From: JTS-RE37 sp041744575
GTDB taxonomy: Bacteria > Bacteroidota > Bacteroidia > Flavobacteriales > Flavobacteriaceae
DNA length: 64,000 bases
Assembly (NCBI GenBank): GCA_041744575.1
Contig: JBGTKP010000033.1
Span: forward strand, 1-64,000
Direction of reading: 5' to 3'
Positions within the stretch are counted from its first letter, which is position 1, and every line of letters starts with the position of its first letter. The translations under genes and the position numbers were made by a program. The notes under the pieces were generated by a model. That model had not been told where the DNA came from. It worked only from the letters and a program-made list of their open reading frames with translations, and ran no database searches. Below are positions 32,256-41,905 of the stretch, one piece after another.

Positions 32256-34658
32256 TCAGAATTTAAAATTGTAGGTGACGGCCGGTATGATTCCAAAAAT
32301 CGAGGTACGTATGGCTTCATTGACCCCCGTATCCTGGTTCTGACGAAAATTTATGGAAGCTGCGTTCCGACGGCTGTACAGGTTGTAAATGCTGAAAACC
32401 CATTCAGACCGCCATTTCCTTCCCTCTTTTTCCTTTGGGGTGAGGGTGGCACCTATATCAAAACGGTGATAATCCGGGAGTCGCTCTTTATTCCGAAGCC
32501 CGTAATACGGAACGGTAAGCCCTTGGAATTCAAACTGTCCAATCGGGTAATTGGTTGGCTGTCCGGTCTGAAATATGAAATTTGCATTGAAGTCCCACTT
32601 CTTGTTTAATTCAAAACTCCCAAAAAGTGCGATATCATGTGTTTTATCGTATGGTGTAAAATACCATTCCCCAAGATTGATCCCTGTTTCCATATTGGAT
32701 CTCCCGTTATCCGATTTAGGCGTTCTGCCCGGGGTGCGTTGCTCCGATCGGGACAGGGTATAGGCGAGCCAGCCCTGTAATCGGCCATCGTTTTTCCGAA
32801 GGAGTATTTCGAGCCCATACGCCCTGGCATGGCCATTCAAAATAACCTGTTCTATGGCATTGTTGGCGATAAGGTTGGCCCCGTCTATGTAGTCTATCCG
32901 GTTTTGAATGTCCTTATAAAATACTTCGGTTTCCAGGGTATAGGCGTCATCGCTGAAGTTACGGAAATAGCCCAGGGCATACTGGTCGAGCAATTGTGGT
33001 TTGACAAAAGGTCCGCTGGGTGTCCACACGTCAAGTGGGGTCGGGGAGCTGGTGTTGGAAAGTAAGTGCAGATACTGGGTGAGTCTCGTGTAACTAGCCT
33101 TTACAGAGGTATCCGGCCCGAAGGCAAAGGAAGCGGAAATCCTGGGTTCAAGGTTGGTGAAGGTAGCAAGACTTTCGCTGCGACCGGGAGTTACGATACC
33201 TATAGGATCCGCCTCCTGATAAATCAACAGAAAAGGATCGAAAAACACCGGCTCGTTATTTTCATAGACATTAATTTCGTCCTGCCCCAACCGTATAAAG
33301 TGACTAAGCCTGAGGCCATATTCGACCGACAGGTGATCTGTGACGTTCTGCTGTACATCTATATAAGCTGCCGATTCATTGGCATATTTCTGGATCAGTT
33401 GCTCCGCCAGGATGCCCGAATCCGCATCGTTGGGTTCAATCTTCCCGGGATTGAACCTGTAATAAATATTATTGAGCCCGTAATTTATCTGAAGGTCCTC
33501 ACCGACATAGTGTTTCAGGTCGTATTTTAGGTTGAAATTCTGTATGCCCGAGTTCCATCGGAATCCTACAAAATCCAATTCCAGTCCATAATAATAATCC
33601 GAATAGATGAGGGAAAGGTTGGTAAACAACTTATCGGAGAAAAGGTGGTTCCACCTGAAATTAAATACACTGTTGCCATAGGTATTCTGAAAACTTTCTG
33701 AAATGGAGAACACATCCCTCCCGAAATACCCGGAAAGGAAAATATTATTTTTTTCGTTGATACGGTAGTTTAGTTTGGTATTAAGATCAAAGAAATAAGC
33801 CGAATTGTCATTGTCAAAGAGTGGGAGAAACAAGTGAGCATAGGAGGCCCTTCCCCCGACCAGGAAGGCAGCTCTGTCCTTCACGATCGGGCCCTCTGCC
33901 AGAAGACGGCTGGCCACCGCCCCAATACCACCGCTCATTCTGAATTCATTACTGTTCCCTTCTTTCTGAAAGATTTCAAGAACCGATGAAACCCGGCCAC
34001 CATAACGCGAGGGGATGCCTCCCTTAAACAATTTGATATCTTTTATGGCATCCGGGTTAAAGACAGAAAAAAAACCAAAGAGGTGGGAGGCATTGAAGAT
34101 GGTGGCCTCGTCGAGCAGGATGAGATTCTGATCCACCGAGCCACCCCGCACATTAAATCCGGAAGCGCCCTCTCCCGCATTGGTAATCCCCGGTAACAAA
34201 AGCAGGGCTTTAATCACGTCTGCTTCGCCAAGTACCACAGGAATTTTTTTTATGGTCCTGATGTCCAAAGTACTGACACTCATCTGCGGTTCGCGAATAT
34301 CAATTCTCTTCAGATCATCGGACACTACAACCTCCTCCAGTTGCTCCACCAATTCTGCTAGCTTAAAGTTGATTTTCTGATCCGAATCAAAAGTAATTGA
34401 ATTCACCACATCCTGATATCCAAGGTAACTGATGCGTAGCGTGTATTGCCCTTCCGGTAAAGTCAGGGAATAAAATCCGTATTCATTGGTGGTCACCCCT
34501 GTCTTCAATTCCGGCACTACTATGGTCACGCCGATCAGGGTTTCATTGCTGGCTGCCTCTGTAACGCTTCCGCTGAGGGTGAATTTTTGTTGGGCAATTG
34601 TAGGAGAGGTGAGTAAAAGGCAGAGAATACAGGACAATACTCGAAGGAATGATAACAT
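32256..34658 (-). CDS. TonB-dependent receptor with carboxypeptidase-like N-terminal domain
   Basis: An 800-residue outer-membrane receptor. A signal peptide (ending TIAQQ) is followed by a CarboxypepD_reg-like beta-sandwich (FTLSGSVTEAASNETLIGVTI to about residue 110), a plug domain (KIPVVLGEADVIKALLLLPG, GFNVRGGSVDQNLILLD) and a 22-strand barrel with an aromatic final residue (VTYNFKF). Such receptors import bulky nutrients with energy from TonB-ExbBD. Two DUF4249 lipoproteins follow at 3 and 10 bases, making a receptor-lipoprotein unit. It is shorter than SusC and lacks its neighbours, so sugar uptake should not be assumed; the substrate could equally be a metal chelate or peptide. Confidence 0.94.
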   Translation of the reverse strand: MLSFLRVLSCILCLLLTSPTIAQQKFTLSGSVTEAASNETLIGVTIVVPELKTGVTTNEYGFYSLTLPEGQYTLRISYLGYQDVVNSITFDSDQKINFKLAELVEQLEEVVVSDDLKRIDIREPQMSVSTLDIRTIKKIPVVLGEADVIKALLLLPGITNAGEGASGFNVRGGSVDQNLILLDEATIFNASHLFGFFSVFNPDAIKDIKLFKGGIPSRYGGRVSSVLEIFQKEGNSNEFRMSGGIGAVASRLLAEGPIVKDRAAFLVGGRASYAHLFLPLFDNDNSAYFFDLNTKLNYRINEKNNIFLSGYFGRDVFSISESFQNTYGNSVFNFRWNHLFSDKLFTNLSLIYSDYYYGLELDFVGFRWNSGIQNFNLKYDLKHYVGEDLQINYGLNNIYYRFNPGKIEPNDADSGILAEQLIQKYANESAAYIDVQQNVTDHLSVEYGLRLSHFIRLGQDEINVYENNEPVFFDPFLLIYQEADPIGIVTPGRSESLATFTNLEPRISASFAFGPDTSVKASYTRLTQYLHLLSNTSSPTPLDVWTPSGPFVKPQLLDQYALGYFRNFSDDAYTLETEVFYKDIQNRIDYIDGANLIANNAIEQVILNGHARAYGLEILLRKNDGRLQGWLAYTLSRSEQRTPGRTPKSDNGRSNMETGINLGEWYFTPYDKTHDIALFGSFELNKKWDFNANFIFQTGQPTNYPIGQFEFQGLTVPYYGLRNKERLPDYHRFDIGATLTPKEKEGRKWRSEWVFSIYNLYSRRNAASINFRQNQDTGVNEAIRTSIFGIIPAVTYNFKF

Positions 34659-34837
34659 TCAATAAAAATTTCCTAAAAATAACAAGAATAATTTCAGGCG
34701 TCGATAATAAATTAATCCAATCTTGTTTTACCAACAACGATTTTCAGGTAGGATGGCGGCTAAAAGGTGGATGCCAGCCATTCACCATTTCCCGGGTTAA
34801 TAGGTCAGAACAAATTCAATTTTATATAACTAATGCA

Positions 34838-37057
34838 TTAAAGGGCATCAAGCAGGGCATTGAAAGTCCTGCTCGGCCTCATGGCTGCGGTGACCAGATC
34901 CGGATCCGGTTTATAATACCCGCCAATTTCCTGTTTTGTACCCTGGGCCGCGATCAATTCTTCAAGAATCTGTGATTCCTGCTGTCGGATCTGTTCAAAA
35001 AACCTGGAGAAAGTTGCTTTCAATTCCGCATCCTTGTCCTGTCCGGCGAGGGCTTTTGCCCAATAATAAGCGAGATAAAAATGGCTACCTCTCGTGTCGA
35101 TTTCACCCACATTGCGGGAGGGTGATCGATCTTCATCCAGAAATTGTTCCGTAGCTTCATCGAGCATTTCGGCCAGAATCCTGGCCCTGGAATTGTTATT
35201 CTTATCCCCGTAAAATGCAAGCGACACGCTGAGGGCGAGAAATTCCCCCAGTGAATCCCATCGCAGGTGCCCTTCCTCCAGAAACTGTTCCACATGTTTG
35301 GGCGCAGATCCACCGGCCCCTGTTTCAAAAAGGCCCCCTCCATTCATCAACGGGACAATGGAAAGCATTTTGGCGCTGGTACCCACTTCCAGTATTGGGA
35401 ATAGGTCCGTAAGATAATCGCGCAACACATTTCCGGATACAGAGATCGTGTCTTTGCCTTCCTTTAGTCTGCCGAGTGTCAATTTCGTTGCTTCCGCGGG
35501 GGATAAGGTGCGAATATCCAGTCCTGTGATATCAAGTTGTGGCAGATATGCTTCTACCTTTCGTATGAGTTCCGCATCGTGCGCCCTGTCCCTGTCAAGC
35601 CAGAAAACAGTCGGAGTTCCGGTGGCTCTGGCTCTGTCTACAGCAAGCCGGATCCAGTCCTGGATCGCTGCGTCTTTCACCTGGCACATCCGCCAGATAT
35701 CCCCTGCTTTCACTTTATGGGTGAGAAGAACTTCGGAAGTTTCGGTATTGACAACTTTCACTGCGCCACTGGAAGGGATTTCAAAGGTTTTGTCGTGCGA
35801 GCCATATTCCTCTGCTTTCTGCGCCATGAGTCCGACATTCGGCACTGTACCCATAGTGGCAGGATCAAATGCGCCGTGTTTTTTACAAAAATCGATGGTC
35901 GCCTCATAAATACCTGCGTAACTGCTGTCTGGGATGATGGCTAACGTATCCTGGGATGTTCCTTCCGCGTTCCACATTTGGCCTGAATTCCGAATCATGG
36001 CAGGCATTGAAGCATCGATAATGATATCGCTGGGCACGTGAAGGTTGGTGATACCCTTTTCATGGTTGACCATGGCCAGACCGGGTCCGGCGTCCATAGC
36101 CGCCGCAATGTCGATTTCAATTTCCTTTCGTTCTCCCTCCGCGAGCCGGCTCAATTTATCCTGTAGGAGTTCCAAACCATCGTTCGGACTAATGCCAAGC
36201 TTTTTGAAAGTGACTTCATGTTTGCTGAATACCTTTCCGAAATATACTTCCATCACATGACCGAAAATTATGGGGTCAGATACCTTCATCATTGTGGCCT
36301 TCAGATGAACCGAGAACAAAAGTCCTTTATCCTTTGCTTCCTGGTACTGAGCCTTGAGAAAATCAAGCAGGGCGTTCTTACTCATCACAGAGGCATCAAC
36401 AATTTCTCCGGCGATAAGGTTCACAGAATTTTTCAGGATCTCTTCTGAGCCATCCGACTTTTCCAGCACTATTTTTACACGCACCGGCGTGTCAATAGTA
36501 AGCGATTTTTCATTGGCCTTAAAGTCTCCGTGGGTCATGGTGGCCACGTGTGTTTTGGAATCCGTTTGCCAGACACCCATACTATGAGGATTCTTTTTAG
36601 CGAAATTTTTAATGGGTTTTGGGGCACGCCTGTCAGAGTTGCCTTCCCTCAGGACCGGATTGACCGCACTGCCTTTAATTCGGTCATATCGTGATTTTGC
36701 CTCTTTTTCTTCGGCTGTGGCAGGATCGTCGGGGTAATCAGGGACCGGGAAACCATGGCCCTGCAATTCTGATATTGCCTCTTTTAGCTGAGGGATCGAA
36801 GCGCTTATATTGGGCAACTTGATAATATTGGTATCGGGCAAAGTGGCCATTTTGCCCAGTTCCGACAAGTCATCAGGAAATCTGTTGACTTCCCCTGTTG
36901 CATCAGCGAAAACAGCCAGGATGCGTGCGGCCAGCGAAATGTCTTTTGTATCAATTGAAATACCTGCTGACGAGGTGAAGGCTTTAATGATGGGTAGGAA
37001 GGAGGAGGTTGCCAAAGCCGGCGCTTCATCGGTAACGGTATAGATAATTCTCGGCAT
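34838..37057 (-). CDS. icd: NADP-dependent isocitrate dehydrogenase, monomeric type
   Basis: A 739-residue monomeric isocitrate dehydrogenase, converting isocitrate to 2-oxoglutarate in the citric acid cycle. The order is typical: IIYTVTDEAPALATSSFLPI at the N-terminus, LREGNSDRRAP (substrate Ser and Arg), SMGVWQTDSKTHVATMTHGDF, then AMDAGPGLAMVNHEKGITNLHVPSDIIIDASMPAM, and FWLDRDRAHDAELI in the cofactor half. The length is the family's normal 735-745. It is a lone gene: 179 bases separate it from the TonB receptor start on the left, and its own promoter box lies 26 bases upstream. It is unrelated to the common dimeric enzyme. Confidence 0.96.
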   Translation of the reverse strand: MPRIIYTVTDEAPALATSSFLPIIKAFTSSAGISIDTKDISLAARILAVFADATGEVNRFPDDLSELGKMATLPDTNIIKLPNISASIPQLKEAISELQGHGFPVPDYPDDPATAEEKEAKSRYDRIKGSAVNPVLREGNSDRRAPKPIKNFAKKNPHSMGVWQTDSKTHVATMTHGDFKANEKSLTIDTPVRVKIVLEKSDGSEEILKNSVNLIAGEIVDASVMSKNALLDFLKAQYQEAKDKGLLFSVHLKATMMKVSDPIIFGHVMEVYFGKVFSKHEVTFKKLGISPNDGLELLQDKLSRLAEGERKEIEIDIAAAMDAGPGLAMVNHEKGITNLHVPSDIIIDASMPAMIRNSGQMWNAEGTSQDTLAIIPDSSYAGIYEATIDFCKKHGAFDPATMGTVPNVGLMAQKAEEYGSHDKTFEIPSSGAVKVVNTETSEVLLTHKVKAGDIWRMCQVKDAAIQDWIRLAVDRARATGTPTVFWLDRDRAHDAELIRKVEAYLPQLDITGLDIRTLSPAEATKLTLGRLKEGKDTISVSGNVLRDYLTDLFPILEVGTSAKMLSIVPLMNGGGLFETGAGGSAPKHVEQFLEEGHLRWDSLGEFLALSVSLAFYGDKNNNSRARILAEMLDEATEQFLDEDRSPSRNVGEIDTRGSHFYLAYYWAKALAGQDKDAELKATFSRFFEQIRQQESQILEELIAAQGTKQEIGGYYKPDPDLVTAAMRPSRTFNALLDAL

Positions 37058-37082
37058 ATATGTTGGTTTTATTCAGGCGGAC

Positions 37083-37090
37083 CAAATATA
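37083..37090 (-). promoter_or_regulatory. -7 promoter box for icd
   Basis: TATATTTG on the minus strand matches TAnnTTTG. It is 26 bases from the start codon. No TTG is found at the ideal distance. Confidence 0.5.
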
Positions 37091-37759
37091 CAATTTTATA
37101 TCTGCCGACAGGAACAGCCTTAACCGAAACTTTGAGGTGAGAAAAAATCGCTGTGGGAGCTTTTGTAAGAGTCTGCTATCCCGGATGAATACCCCTGGAT
37201 CCTAAATGACAAAAGCCATATCAGCGTAACGAGTACATTGATATGGCTTTCTAGAAACAGTCAGCAGATAATTGTTATACACCTGAGTGTATCCCCGCAA
37301 TCATTGATTGCATCCGCTTTTCTGAATCAACGTTCGAAATAAGATCTATTCTCAATTATACAACCAAGCAACAGTTACTTATTTCTTCTCGTTGTTTTGG
37401 AATATTTATTTTAAACACAGCACCGGAGTGATGAATTTAAAGTAGAACATTCCCATTCCTCAGTTCCGGAAGCAACAGCCTCCTTTACCGATTCATGTTG
37501 GCTATTTCCACCTGGCACAAAGTACCCGGTCTCCACAACCTAAAATCAACAATATAAAGAACGTCAACTTTATAATGGTTTCCACATATATCGATTACCG
37601 ATCTATCCTTTAACCATTCAATAAAACTAGCTTTTTTTGTTTAAAAATCCAAGGAAAACCATGGAATTTAAATCAACACTAAATCAACCGGTGTTATCAA
37701 CAAATGTTTATAAAGTCGAAACATTCCTGAGACGCTTTTATGCCGGACAATTCCAACGT
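37091..37759. other. Large gene-free stretch
   Basis: Nearly 700 bases with no reading frame I would accept on either strand. The one structure is a hairpin: AAAGCCATATCA (37212-37223) pairs with TGATATGGCTTT (37239-37250) over 15 bases, without a clear U-run. The stretch may hold control DNA for icd, a small RNA, or a lost gene. Confidence 0.5.
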
Positions 37760-37786
37760 AAAACGGCCCGTTCACCGGACCGTTTT
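37760..37786 (-). terminator. Terminator of the carboxypeptidase-regulatory-domain gene
   Basis: On the minus strand AAAACGGTCCG and CGGGCCGTTTT pair over 5 bases with one G-U wobble; the stem ends in TTTT. It lies 26 bases after the stop at 37813. Confidence 0.75.
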
Positions 37787-37812
37787 AACATTCGGGCATC
37801 TTTTATTTTATC

Positions 37813-39144
37813 TTAAGGGGCAGATTCCTGAATTCCTTCCTTCGCCTTTTCCAATTGTTTCTGGATCTTCTTAATCGCTGACTCTATCGATTTTTCGGGT
37901 TCAATGATGTTGTACTCTCCCCAGAAATCCGGATCAGAAAAACCAAGGGCTTCATCGGTCAGAATAATATTGGAACGAATCCGGTCTTTAGATTTGGGTA
38001 ATGCCCCTGTATTACTCTTCCGCCAGTCGGTCACAGCCATTTCGCAGGTCATACTGTATACGGAATTAAACAGCCGCTTGTCCCAGTTGATCGTGAACTC
38101 CATAAGGACATTGCTATAACCATAATACCACCGGCCATTTTGTTCTCTGTAATCCACACGGTACGATACCTCGGTCGGGTAGACTTGCGCATTCCGCGGT
38201 TTTTTCCGGACGTAGAGATTACTTGCTTTGCCCCGGTCTGTTATATTCAGTGAATATACTGCACTTGTCAGGATCTTCTTTTCTGCGTCTATAAACAGCT
38301 TGCCTTTGTAGAGGGGATCCAGAATGCCCTTGCGTTGCGCAAAAGAAACCACGTAAATTAAATTGTCATTGATCCTTGTAGACCTTTCAAAAGCGAAATC
38401 GTAATCCAGGATGCTCTCTTCCGTAAAAATATATTCCGGATACTTCATTATGTCAACAAAAAGGGCATTAAAAGGCCCCCCCTGTAGTTTGAGAGTCAAG
38501 GTATCCAACTTGTCATAATCCGTACTTTTTCTGGCCTTAAAGAGTTGTACGGCATCCTGCCTTGGAGAAGTGTAGGAAGCCTTATAAATATTCACCACTG
38601 CTTCGGAGAGTGACACGTTCTTTCTTCTTTTCTTAATGGTTTCCCGGTAAAAGGCAGTCATAAGCGTAGGATCTTCAATATAGTTTTCACCCTTTCTACT
38701 CAAAGTTTCCTGAACCAGGGTTCTGGCATCCTTCGGAATACTGATATCCACTTCTGAAAGTTCGGTAACAGAAACCTGCAGGCCAATTCGGTTGTTCGAT
38801 TCGCTTAACTGTGACAACGGAATGGCACGGGTTTTATATCCCAGAAAAGATACCAGGATATTCCCCTCAGTGATTGTTTGCGGAATTTTCAGCAGGAATT
38901 CTCCCTCGGCGTTAGTGACCGTGCTGATATTTGTCTCCTGGAGCGTAAGGCTGGCAAAAATGAGCGGATTTTTATTTTGATCATCAACCACCTCCCCCTT
39001 GTACTGTTTAAAATTCTGCACCTCCTGCGCAGGTCGCTGTTGCATGCCCAGCGCCACCGGCAGGGTGCCAGGCAGCAGTAATAAAATCAGGTAAATAGCT
39101 ACCGCCGGGAAACACTTCGCGGTGCTGATCTGTTCCTTTTTCAT
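37813..39144 (-). CDS. Envelope protein with carboxypeptidase-like regulatory domain (DUF5686-like)
   Basis: A 443-residue secreted protein. A signal peptide (about 1-34) leads to a CarboxypepD_reg-like domain (YKGEVVDDQNKNPLIFASLTLQETNISTVTNAEGEFLLKIP, about 48-125). The rest (135-430) resembles the N-terminal part of DUF5686 proteins: LMTAFYRETIKKRRKNVSLSEAVVNIYKASY, then LFIDAEKKILTSAVYSL and RYYGYSNVLMEF-type strands. The C-terminal end is a charged helix, IKKIQKQLEKAKEG. There is no barrel, so this is a soluble periplasmic or lipid-free surface protein. Function unknown; such proteins often accompany TonB systems. It stands alone with its own terminator. Confidence 0.8.
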   Translation of the reverse strand: MKKEQISTAKCFPAVAIYLILLLLPGTLPVALGMQQRPAQEVQNFKQYKGEVVDDQNKNPLIFASLTLQETNISTVTNAEGEFLLKIPQTITEGNILVSFLGYKTRAIPLSQLSESNNRIGLQVSVTELSEVDISIPKDARTLVQETLSRKGENYIEDPTLMTAFYRETIKKRRKNVSLSEAVVNIYKASYTSPRQDAVQLFKARKSTDYDKLDTLTLKLQGGPFNALFVDIMKYPEYIFTEESILDYDFAFERSTRINDNLIYVVSFAQRKGILDPLYKGKLFIDAEKKILTSAVYSLNITDRGKASNLYVRKKPRNAQVYPTEVSYRVDYREQNGRWYYGYSNVLMEFTINWDKRLFNSVYSMTCEMAVTDWRKSNTGALPKSKDRIRSNIILTDEALGFSDPDFWGEYNIIEPEKSIESAIKKIQKQLEKAKEGIQESAP

Positions 39145-39371
39145 AGCTTAATTCTTTAGTTAATTTTCTGAGGAATTTTCTAAATTCCACTATCTAAGTT
39201 AGTGATATTTAGTCTTATAGTAATGTTAATCTTCTGAAATTCTCGGCGTTAGGCAAGGTGGTTCCTGTCGAACCTGAAAATAGCCATTCACGGTTGACGC
39301 CTCCGGGGTTCTTAATAGCACGGGTGAACACTGTGGTTCTAACTGAAAGTACTTTTAAGACTGTCAGCTCC

Positions 39372-39414
39372 AAAAAGGAGCGTTGGCATTCCGTGTTGGA
39401 AAGGGCGCGCTCCT
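39372..39414 (-). terminator. Terminator overlapping the inositol oxygenase stop codon
   Basis: On the minus strand AGGAGCG (39414-39408) pairs with CGCTCCT (39382-39376), followed by TTTTT. The stem begins inside the stop codon. A shorter alternative stem (GCTCC-AAAAA-GGAGC) overlaps it. The remaining gap, 39145-39371, holds no gene. Confidence 0.55.
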
Positions 39415-40222
39415 ACCAATAAATAGGTCCCTTGCCGAGATACTTTTCAGCCAGGGGCTGGTAGTGGTGCCTCAGATCTTCAAGCTGATACAATGCGTCA
39501 CTTTTAGTATAGAGGTCATATTTATTAAAGTCGCGGATCCATTCCAGGTGTTGCTCGTCCTTTTTACTAAGCAGGGAAGTATAACTACCCCCGGTATGCC
39601 ATGGGTAAAAGGAATGAAAGCGGATCATAGCCATGCCCGCCTCAGGGATTCTGTTGGTGGGGTGATTTTGCAGGACACGGAACAGATATTCATCATGTCC
39701 CCAGGCGAGCGTCAGCTGATCCATGCCGCAACCTTCCTCATAGATCCCGTTCTCCGTATTGTAACGATCGTCCTCCATGTCAGGATTTAATTTGTTGAAT
39801 TCCGGGAATACACAGGTGTCCGGAAGGGCGCATCCAACAACAAATACATCCCCGACCATGCCCCATTGTTCAGCCTGGCTGGTGCCGTCTTCATCCTTTC
39901 CCCATAGGAACATAATCTTCCCGAGGTCGTGAATGAGCCCGACAAGCTGCATCCAATCCTCCCTGCCATCCTTTCGTATGGCCTCGGCACTTTGGATCAG
40001 GTGCTGAACATTTGGCAAATCCAGATCCGGATCGCTTACGTCAATTAAATCGTTAAGGTGTCCCATGGCATCCCACAAGGCCATAGGTTTGTCATAGGTC
40101 AGATAGTTGTGCTGCATCCTCCGGACATAATCAAATGTCTGGTTTTTCCTCATTTTCCTATAATGTTCACGCACGGCATCATCAACACTCAATTCCTCGT
40201 AATTCCTAAAAACTTTCTCCAT
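39413..40222 (-). CDS. Myo-inositol oxygenase
   Basis: A 269-residue enzyme of the inositol oxygenase family, which splits myo-inositol with O2 to D-glucuronate using a di-iron centre. All expected metal ligands are visible in order: NVQHLIQSAE (His), LIHDLGK (His-Asp), LAWGHDEYL (His), IRFHSFYPWH (His) and FNKYDLYTKSD (Asp). QTFDYVRRMQ is the N-terminal signature. The length fits the animal enzymes, without their variable N-terminal tail. The start is the ATG at 40222, two bases after the stop of the symporter gene, so the two are translationally coupled; this suggests that the symporter brings in inositol. Confidence 0.94.
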   Translation of the reverse strand: MEKVFRNYEELSVDDAVREHYRKMRKNQTFDYVRRMQHNYLTYDKPMALWDAMGHLNDLIDVSDPDLDLPNVQHLIQSAEAIRKDGREDWMQLVGLIHDLGKIMFLWGKDEDGTSQAEQWGMVGDVFVVGCALPDTCVFPEFNKLNPDMEDDRYNTENGIYEEGCGMDQLTLAWGHDEYLFRVLQNHPTNRIPEAGMAMIRFHSFYPWHTGGSYTSLLSKKDEQHLEWIRDFNKYDLYTKSDALYQLEDLRHHYQPLAEKYLGKGPIYW

Positions 40223-40224
40223 AC

Positions 40225-41826
40225 CTATACATTTCCAAGGAAAAGGTACAAAATTAAAGTGAAAACTACCAGGAAAATGCTGAAATGCCTGGCATATTTC
40301 CATGGTTTCAGGTCAAGGATTCCGGCATCCTGCATGACAAATACTGTCTTTTGAGGACGAAGAAGCGAAACCGAATGCATGACCAGAATATTCAAAACAA
40401 ACTCGATACCCCACAAATGCACGAAATGCAAATCGACCTCAAAAATAAAATAAGTCAGAATGTAAAAGATCAGGCCAAAGGCAAGCCCGGCCTTGGCACC
40501 TGTGGCAGAAACCCTTGGAAAAAGGAATCCGGCTATGATGACGCTCGCTATCGGAATAAAGAAGATGCCATTGAGTTGTTGCAAGAGTTGATAAAGTCCC
40601 AGCGGGGCATTGGCGACAAACGGTGCGATCCCGATGGCGAATATGGCCAGAACAGCAGAAGTCCATTTTCCCATAGAGACAAGTTTCTTTTCCGAGGCAT
40701 TTTTGTTGAAATACCGCTTGAAGATACCCAGGGTAAATACCGTTGCTGCGCTGTTCAGTGCACTGTTAAATGTGGTCAGGATGGCTCCCATCATAACTGC
40801 GACAAAGAAGCCGGTAAGCCATGCAGGCAGGATCATCTTTACCAGTTTCGGATACACGCTGTCCGGATTGTCATAGAGGCTTTCCCCGAAATAATAAAAG
40901 CCAATAAGCCCTGGCAGGACAATGACCAGAGGAACCAGGATTTTCAGCAGGCCCGTAAATAAAAGCCCCTTTTGGGCCTCCCTGAGATTTACCGCACCCA
41001 GCACTCTTTGGATAATGGATTGATGCATGGCCCAGAAATAGACCTGATTGACCATGAGCCCTGTAAACAATACCTCAAAGGGAAGGATGGCCGTACGCGA
41101 GCCCGGGCCGATCCCTGTCTCCCTGCTCACTACATTGAACTTTTCCGGACTTTTTTCGAATACCCTGTGCAGCCCTTCCAAAACATTCCCATCGCCAATG
41201 CTGACCAACGCGATGATCGGCACCAGCAGACCCGCTACAAGAAGGCCGAAACCATTGAAAGTATCTGTATAGGCTACCATTTTCAAGCCTCCGAAAATGG
41301 CATATACCGCCCCAATGACTCCAACGATCAGGATGGTGATCCAAATCCCTTCGGATTCGCTGACTTTCAAAATGTCGGAAATTTCAAATATTGCCTCAAT
41401 ATTCAATGCCCCTGTATACAGTACTATGGGAAGCAGGGTGGCTACGAAGGAGATGATCAGTAACAGGGCAACGAGGGTTCGGGTAAGACCGTCAAAACGA
41501 CTCTCAAGAAATTGAGGGATGGTGGTTAAACCCATTTTGAGGTAGCGGGGTGCAAAGTAAAGCGCTGCAATGACCAATGCCAGTGCCGAGGTAATTTCCC
41601 AGGCTACAATAATGGCTCCATTCCGGTAAGCGGAGCCATTCATGCCCACCAGATGTTCCGTAGAAATATTGGTCAGTAGAAGCGAACCTGCTATGATAAT
41701 GCCGCTAAGTGATCTCCCACCCAGGAAAAATCCGTCCGGGGTGTTGAGCTTATCCTTGCGCAGCATCCACGTGGCATAAAAAGCCACAAAACCTGTAAAT
41801 AATATGAATGTGATATAGGTCATCAT
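40225..41826 (-). CDS. Sodium:solute symporter (SSS family), probably for myo-inositol
   Basis: A 533-residue membrane protein with 13-14 helices. GFFLGGRSLSGIIIAGSLLLTNISTEHLVGMNG is the SSS family's first-helix signature, and the later AVMMGAILTTFNSALNSAATVFTLGIFKRY is the sodium-site helix region (motif GAILTTFNS). It belongs to the SGLT/SMCT group that takes up sugars, inositol or carboxylates with Na+. The direct coupling to inositol oxygenase (2-base gap) makes myo-inositol the best guess for its substrate. The start is ATG 41826 or the next ATG, 41823. A terminator-like hairpin sits 15 bases upstream of the start. Confidence 0.92.
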   Translation of the reverse strand: MMTYITFILFTGFVAFYATWMLRKDKLNTPDGFFLGGRSLSGIIIAGSLLLTNISTEHLVGMNGSAYRNGAIIVAWEITSALALVIAALYFAPRYLKMGLTTIPQFLESRFDGLTRTLVALLLIISFVATLLPIVLYTGALNIEAIFEISDILKVSESEGIWITILIVGVIGAVYAIFGGLKMVAYTDTFNGFGLLVAGLLVPIIALVSIGDGNVLEGLHRVFEKSPEKFNVVSRETGIGPGSRTAILPFEVLFTGLMVNQVYFWAMHQSIIQRVLGAVNLREAQKGLLFTGLLKILVPLVIVLPGLIGFYYFGESLYDNPDSVYPKLVKMILPAWLTGFFVAVMMGAILTTFNSALNSAATVFTLGIFKRYFNKNASEKKLVSMGKWTSAVLAIFAIGIAPFVANAPLGLYQLLQQLNGIFFIPIASVIIAGFLFPRVSATGAKAGLAFGLIFYILTYFIFEVDLHFVHLWGIEFVLNILVMHSVSLLRPQKTVFVMQDAGILDLKPWKYARHFSIFLVVFTLILYLFLGNV

Positions 41827-41840
41827 ATATTGTCAGATAG

Positions 41841-41871
41841 AAAAAAACCCTTCATCCTGAAATGACGAGGG
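41841..41871 (-). terminator. Terminator after the DinB-fold gene, in the symporter leader
   Basis: On the minus strand CCCT(CG)TCAT pairs with ATGAAGGG over TTCAGG, followed by TTTTTTT, a good intrinsic terminator. It lies 35 bases after the DinB-fold stop and only 14 bases before the symporter start, so it may also work as an attenuator. An overlapping CCTGAAA/TTTCAGG stem (41857-41883) could compete with it. Confidence 0.7.
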
Positions 41872-41905
41872 CCTTGTGTTTCAGGCCGGGTGTCCGGATT
41901 GGCAT

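Noticed and set aside
40285..40962. 225-codon ORF antisense to the symporter gene
   Set aside because: Low-complexity polar sequence typical of the complement of a membrane-protein gene.
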